Shown: positions 8,928 to 12,401 of the stretch, piece by piece
Layout: the number at the start of each line of letters is the position of its first letter
How positions within the stretch are numbered: the stretch's first letter is position 1
Assembly: GCA_019633425.1 (NCBI GenBank)
Contig: WSUB01000408.1
Location: forward strand, 1-12,401
Direction: 5' to 3'
DNA: 12,401 nt
DNA from: Tulasnella sp. 424
Lineage: Eukaryota > Basidiomycota > Agaricomycetes > Cantharellales > Tulasnellaceae
The notes under the pieces: model-generated
The model's database searches: none
The model's input: only the letters and a program-made list of their open reading frames with translations
What the model was told of the DNA's origin: nothing
Made by a program: the position numbers and the translations under genes

Positions 8928-9193
8928 TTTCTTGCCGGTGTTTCAAATTTCAGTTTTAAAACGCCGGTTTGAACTCGCTCACACAGAATGCATATGGATT
9001 AAGATGTAAGATTACAAAAAGAGCGACTTGAATCCGAAATCCCCACCAACCCAGCCCGTATCCCCTGCTGTCCCCCTCTTAACCCTGCCCCCCTGAGCTC
9101 TGTAGCCTCGCCAGCTGCTATCTCCTAAGCTCCTGCGACGGGTACATCACTCAATAGGTCTCGCAAGGCTGGCGAAGATTAGGCTCACGGATG
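8928..9193. other. Non-coding stretch upstream of the kinase gene
   Basis: This should contain the promoter of the minus-strand kinase gene if it starts near 8590-8927. I see no clear TATA box in that direction. It holds one copy of the 20-nt repeat at 8951-8970, a C-rich stretch (9055-9095), and a TCGCCAGC / GCTGGCGA inverted pair (about 9109 and 9168) just before the structured repeat. Confidence 0.4.
8951..8970 (+). repeat. 20-nt repeat CAGTTTTAAAACGCCGGTTT, first copy
   Basis: It matches 11299-11317 in the same orientation with one A fewer in the A-run there. Both are preceded by a related CCGG...TTC/GAAA context. The copies are 2.3 kb apart and enclose the structured inverted repeats and the helicase fragment. 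Confidence 0.6.
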
Positions 9194-9298
9194 TAAGCCC
9201 CTTAGCTCCGGGGCGAGCTCCTCCACTAGGAGGGGCTTATGCCAAGGTGCCGCGATTCGGGGGGTGACTTTACCCCCTCACTTCTCACCCACTTCACG
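9193..9298 (-). repeat. Structured repeat, left copy (inverted relative to the right copy)
   Basis: Read on the minus strand this copy has GTGAAGTGGGTG, a GTGAGGGGG tract, a CACCCCC tract, GGCACCTTGGCATAAGCCCC, then a folded core (9239-9194). The core has an outer stem TAAGCCCC/GGGGCTTA of 8 bp. Arm one is CCTCC-TAGT-GGAGG. Arm two is AGCTC-GCCCCG-GAGCT. The same order of blocks is found on the plus strand at 10403-10525. It has no coding potential. It could be an end of a small mobile element or a dispersed hairpin repeat. Confidence 0.7.
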
Positions 9299-9669
9299 GC
9301 GTGTAGCTCATATATTTGGCATGTATATAGCAGATAGGTAATAAAATGGAATAGAGTGAGAAGATTAGCCGTGGTTCGTTTGGTTCGAGCTTCGTGAAGG
9401 CTGCATTCTGGAGGGGCGACAGCCGATCCCGTCCAAGCAAGAAACGTGCAAATCGCTATTCGGCTTTCACGCTACAGACGTCAAACTTCTACAGGAGCTT
9501 ATGTACTAGGAGTAGATGGATCCCGTTAAGTTTTAAGGCGATAGCAGCTTAGACAAGACTTTGACGTCTGCATCTGCTTCCGCTTCTCAGTGAAGAGAGC
9601 GCGTCGGCCGTGCCTGCCGCTGTGAGCAAGGTCCATTCTCCTCCATTTCAGTCCAGCTTGATACCCTGC
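9299..9669. other. Spacer before the helicase fragment
   Basis: AT-rich sequence with TATATATTT (about 9309) and TGTATATAGC (about 9320), which could serve as TATA-like elements for the plus strand. No gene or repeat is recognised. An open frame without ATG precedes the first ATG of the helicase fragment from about 9610. Confidence 0.3.
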
Positions 9670-10161
9670 ATGTCAGACACGCAAGTTATCAATGCTCCGG
9701 CAACACCTCCACGTCGTCGGAAGGGCGGCGTGCAGCCCAAGGGCCGGTCCCAAGGGACGCGACCCATCGCAATGAAGCCGGAAACGCTATCCACGAAGCT
9801 TAAAGCCTCCCTCACACTCAAATTTGACCCAGAGGAGTGGCAAATTCCATCATTCGAAGAGTCCTTCAGCGCTATGATATCATCTTCACTGCTGGCACAA
9901 GCTATGGGAAGAGTTTGATCTTCCAGGGCGTTGCTGCAATGTCTGGAAAAAAGCGCGTATATATGCGTCGTGGTCACGCCGCCCAAGGCTCTAGAACGTG
10001 ATCAGGTGAGATGCACACTATCGTGGGCTTCGCTAGCTGCTAAAATGACACTATAGGTAGAAGAAGCAAGGGCAAAAGGCCTTCGCAGTCAAGCAGCTTT
10101 CCTCACAAGCGTGGAAATGTACTGTGGCGCTTGCCTCTCGACGGCATTGTATTCACGATAG
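9670..10161 (+). pseudogene. RecQ-like DEAD/DEAH helicase, 5' fragment with two frameshifts
   Basis: RecQ helicases unwind DNA using ATP. The first ATG (9670) opens a basic N-terminus (RRRKGGVQPKGRSQG), then LTLKFDPEEWQI. A frame change near 9842-9850 is needed to continue with IIRRVLQRYDIIFTAGTSYG and KSLIFQGVAAMSGKKRV. AGTSYGKS is a Walker A (motif I), and LKFDPEEWQ upstream corresponds to the Q-motif region. A second frame change near 9947-9960 (next to a six-A run) restores the first frame and gives VVVTPPKALERDQ (motif Ia). A 51-nt intron follows (10006-10056, GTGAGA/ATAG), then VEEARAKGLRSQAAFLTSVE. Soon after, the similarity ends and a stop follows at 10159-10161. Motif II (DEAH), motifs III-VI and the RecQ C-terminal parts are absent, so the gene is cut about one-fifth of the way in. 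It lies between two inverted structured repeats. Fungal genomes often carry many RecQ copies, including telomere-linked ones. No telomeric repeat is seen here. Confidence 0.8.
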
Positions 10162-10402
10162 CTCTCTATATATGAAACGTAGTATCATGAAATTTTACAT
10201 GGTAGTCTGTATAGTAGTATAGTACCTAGATCCGCGCTCTGCCCCATAGTGTTATGCTCAGGGGAAGAGCTATCGCAGAAGGTTTGCCGGAGGGGGTAGG
10301 TGGCTCCTTGGTACAAGGCTCTTGCCTTTATTTTAGCTCGTGCCACCACAATAATTGGCACGAATGCCGGAAAATGGTTATGATACAATTTGTACTAATG
10401 AA
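10162..10402. other. Spacer after the helicase fragment
   Basis: No gene is supported. A short low-complexity stretch, GTATAGTAGTATAGTAC, lies at about 10209. A partly similar block to the structured repeat (GCCCC, TTATGCTCAGGGG, AAGAGCT) occurs at about 10240-10280 and may be a decayed third copy. Confidence 0.3.
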
Positions 10403-10525
10403 GTGAGTTGCACCTCCGGAATGGTGAGGGGGGAAAAGGGTTGGGAAGTAACCCCCTCAACGCGCGCACTTTGTCATAAGCCCCTTCTAGCGAAGGTGCT
10501 CCGCCTCCGGAGCAGGGGCTCACGC
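10403..10525 (+). repeat. Structured repeat, right copy
   Basis: Blocks in order: GAAGTGAGTTG, GTGAGGGGGG, AACCCCCTCAACG, GCGCACTTTGTCATAAGCCCC, then the folded core 10477-10522. The outer stem is TAAGCCCC with GGGGCTCA, with one mismatch. Arm one is CCTTC-TAGC-GAAGG. Arm two is TGCTCCG-CCTC-CGGAGCA. Compared with the left copy, both sides of the stems have changed together in two places. Confidence 0.7.
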
Positions 10526-11283
10526 GTGAACATAGGTTCACTTAGGGGTTATTTACAGTTATAGTTGTTTGCACTAAAGTTGGCACAAAGCCAACATGAC
10601 GTAATTTTCGACGAATTCCGTCGACGACGTATATATTTCCCGCTCGTTTCTCCCTCGGTCCCTCTAATTTTTCGCAGGTAGCATAATGCGACAAGCCTTT
10701 TGGGCTCTGAAGCAAATTTTACGAGTCGAAAAGTCGATTCTTCCCCTTGACGTGCTTTTTCATCGGGGAACCATGCAATGAGATTCCCTTGTATAGACCC
10801 TCAAATAGCTTTCAAAGAATATAAATATGCTCTTTGAGAGCTCTGTCATGAAAACTGTAGGCCAGCATATCTCAACAAAGAGATCAGAGCCAGTGGGCTT
10901 TGGTCTAAATCGGAATGTGGACCTTTGAAGCTCCACTAGCACGTTCTAAGCTGGGAGGATAGCAGAGAGACCTCTAGAATAGCTATGTCCCCATTTTATA
11001 AGTGGTTTCAAGTCGTGAAACTGGCTCTGGCGATGCTACCTTTCCGCCAACACTCAGAACTACGAGAATATGAGTAGTTCATCAAAGATCCCACATTTGA
11101 GCACAAGTACCATTAAACCCCTAGAAATATACCTCCAGAGACTACCTACAAAGTTTTAAGCTGAGGGAATTAAAATTGGGGAGATATTCGTCGTCGACGT
11201 TGCACGTCAAAATTATGTTGTTCAATGTGCCAACTCTGCTGCGAACAGGTGTAAAATCCGGCCATATTCGGCCCCTTGCTTAT
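10526..11283. other. AT-rich non-coding stretch
   Basis: No gene, RNA gene or clear mobile element could be supported on either strand. Open frames are short and broken. A CGACGAATTCCGTCGACG inverted motif lies at about 10609-10626, next to TATATATTT. The base composition is clearly more AT-rich than the coding parts of the window. Confidence 0.5.
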
Positions 11284-11337
11284 AAACCGGGTTCGAAACA
11301 GTTTTAAACGCCGGTTTAAAAACGCCAGTTTCAAACT
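11284..11337 (+). repeat. Second copy of the AAACGCCGGTTT repeat, inside an inverted-repeat cluster
   Basis: The 19-nt match to 8951-8970 is at 11299-11317. Around it AAACCGG (11284) pairs with CCGGTTT (11311). A degenerate further unit (TTTAAAAACGCCAGTTTCAA) follows. The cluster looks like a tandem or inverted terminal sequence of a small element. Confidence 0.55.
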
Positions 11338-12007
11338 TGACCTTCCTTACAGCACCCTAATGCTTGAGTCGTGTCGTTGAGTTGGGAAGTGCAAATCTCC
11401 CCCAACTAGCGTCCATGCTTTGCGAATGCGCATGGATGGCTTGGTTACTAGCTGGCGGAAGATGTCAGACTAACTATCGGGAGGCACAGGTGACGCACTC
11501 TCCTCAATGGAGAGGGGAAGCAGATGCGGACGTCAAAGTCATGCCTGAGCTGCTATCGCCTTGAGGCCAACACAAAATCTACCAGCTTTCACAAGACGCG
11601 TCATTTGACTACGATAATGACAAATGGAGAGACCACTTGAGAGGTTTCAATTAGAAGTCGAAGTTAACCGAGAGGTCCGTGCAATTTAAGCCGAGGGCCC
11701 CTCATTAGGTTCAGCCGTGGTGGAAGATGTAGCTTTGACCTTCCCCTTGGCCGTTGCGGCATCCTCGCAAGCATTCTTTTTTACAGAGTTATACCGACAA
11801 AATATGTGGTTCGGACTTCAGCCGGGACTTTCACGCGGCGACTTCGGACTCCGCGAGCGTGGGATCGGCTCGCAACCACTCCAACAGCTTCTTCCGCTCA
11901 GCTACCGAAGAGAGAGCCCTCGTTTGAAGCCAAGCCCTGACTGCGTTTCTACTCCTGGAAATGGATAGGTAACGCGTTTACGGACCACGAGCTTCGCAGA
12001 GAGCTGA
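11338..12007. other. Unassigned stretch before the right-edge open frame
   Basis: Only short frames are open. A TTTTTTACAG acceptor-like site at 11779-11788 is followed by an open Ser-rich stretch (CGSDFSRDFHAATSDSASVG), and around 11950-12020 by another (WIGNAFTDHELRRELNFS). These could be exons or remains of a gene leading to the frame at the right edge, but I could not join them into one model. Confidence 0.25.
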
Positions 12008-12401
12008 ACTTCTCCCACTGTTAGCCTCGAATTCAATTTGCACCAACTGATCCTGTCAGACCTCGCTCGAACGGTGTCATGCCCGACATCGGGGTGGAAC
12101 AGCGCTACTTCTGATACCGACGAAGGAAAGAAATCCGTTAACAGTGCCATTCAAGCTCTGTCATCGAGAGTGGAGACGAGGGTCAAGTCGCCGCAAAACG
12201 AAACAACCTACGTAAACGGGAGTGCATCTCCCGAATCAACCTCCGATCCGACGAAAACCACTGAGGATGATTCCTCATCTGAGCAAGGGGATGAGTACGA
12301 ACCTAGAGTTTTTATGGTTCGTGACATAGCTCATCCTGACGTTGATCACACCGTTCCTGACCGTTGGTTCCAGAGCGCGTCTAGGGTTCACTGCAACATT
12401 G
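12008..12401 (+). CDS. Open frame running off the right edge, unknown
   Basis: The frame is open for 131 codons from just after a TGA (12005-12007) to the window end. It starts TSPTVSLEFNLHQLILSDLA and then turns Ser/Thr/Asp/Glu-rich (ASPESTSDPTKTTEDDSSSE). It finishes with a more ordered stretch (VFMVRDIAHPDVDHTVPDRW). The acidic Ser-rich middle and the following ordered part suggest true coding sequence. There is no ATG before the MVRDIAHPD stretch, so the start would be in an upstream exon. I recognise no domain. A gag-like or other element-encoded protein is possible but not shown. Confidence 0.35.

Noticed and set aside
9194..9239. Structured repeat core taken as a tRNA or tRNA-derived SINE
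   Set aside because: It has only two inner arms, no anticodon arm and no A/B boxes, so a tRNA origin is not supported.
9370..9400. GGTTCGAGC as a tRNA B-box
   Set aside because: No A-box, acceptor stem or cloverleaf could be built around it; the same holds for GGTTCGAAAC near 11290.
10355..10564. A 69-codon plus-strand frame
   Set aside because: It lies across the structured repeat, has no protein-like character, and its openness is explained by the repeat.

Overview
The window looks like nuclear DNA of a filamentous fungus, most likely a basidiomycete of the Agaricomycetes. Genes are cut by many short introns of about 45-90 nt with GTGAGT/GTAAGT-type donors, CTGAC/CTGAT branch sites and YAG acceptors. 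The best gene is a TKL-like protein kinase fused to a homogenised TPR array, a type I associate with expanded families in Tulasnella-like Cantharellales. That placement is from memory, not from a search. No rRNA, tRNA or CRISPR array was recognised.

Left part (1-4100, coding mostly on the minus strand): the 5' end of a possible gene at the window edge; a small spliced candidate gene (739-373); a candidate multi-pass membrane protein (1445-820); and a long multi-exon gene (about 4104-1556) that appears to encode a single-pass membrane protein with a long Ser/Pro-rich tail. All are splice models made by eye. The last one needs one extra base in a homopolymer run to keep its frame.

Middle (4547-8930): a 5'-truncated septin fragment on the plus strand keeps its introns but has lost the P-loop half and carries a deletion and a frameshift. 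It runs tail to tail into the kinase-TPR gene on the minus strand (8590-5814, seven exons). That gene has a nearly complete kinase domain, a one-base frameshift in the kinase N-lobe/C-lobe hinge region, and ten tandem 40-residue TPR units (1,200 bp).

Right part (8930-12401): mostly non-coding. It holds a frameshifted 5' fragment of a RecQ-like helicase (9670-10161). Two inverted copies of a roughly 100-bp structured repeat flank this fragment. Each copy folds on paper into a three-way junction, with paired (compensatory) base changes between the copies. Further out, a 19-20-nt repeat occurs at 8951 and 11299. An open frame of unknown identity runs off the right edge.

Overall this is a dynamic accessory region: an expanding repeat-protein kinase next to fragments of two housekeeping-type genes and small structured repeats. 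The genes do not form a pathway that I can recognise.
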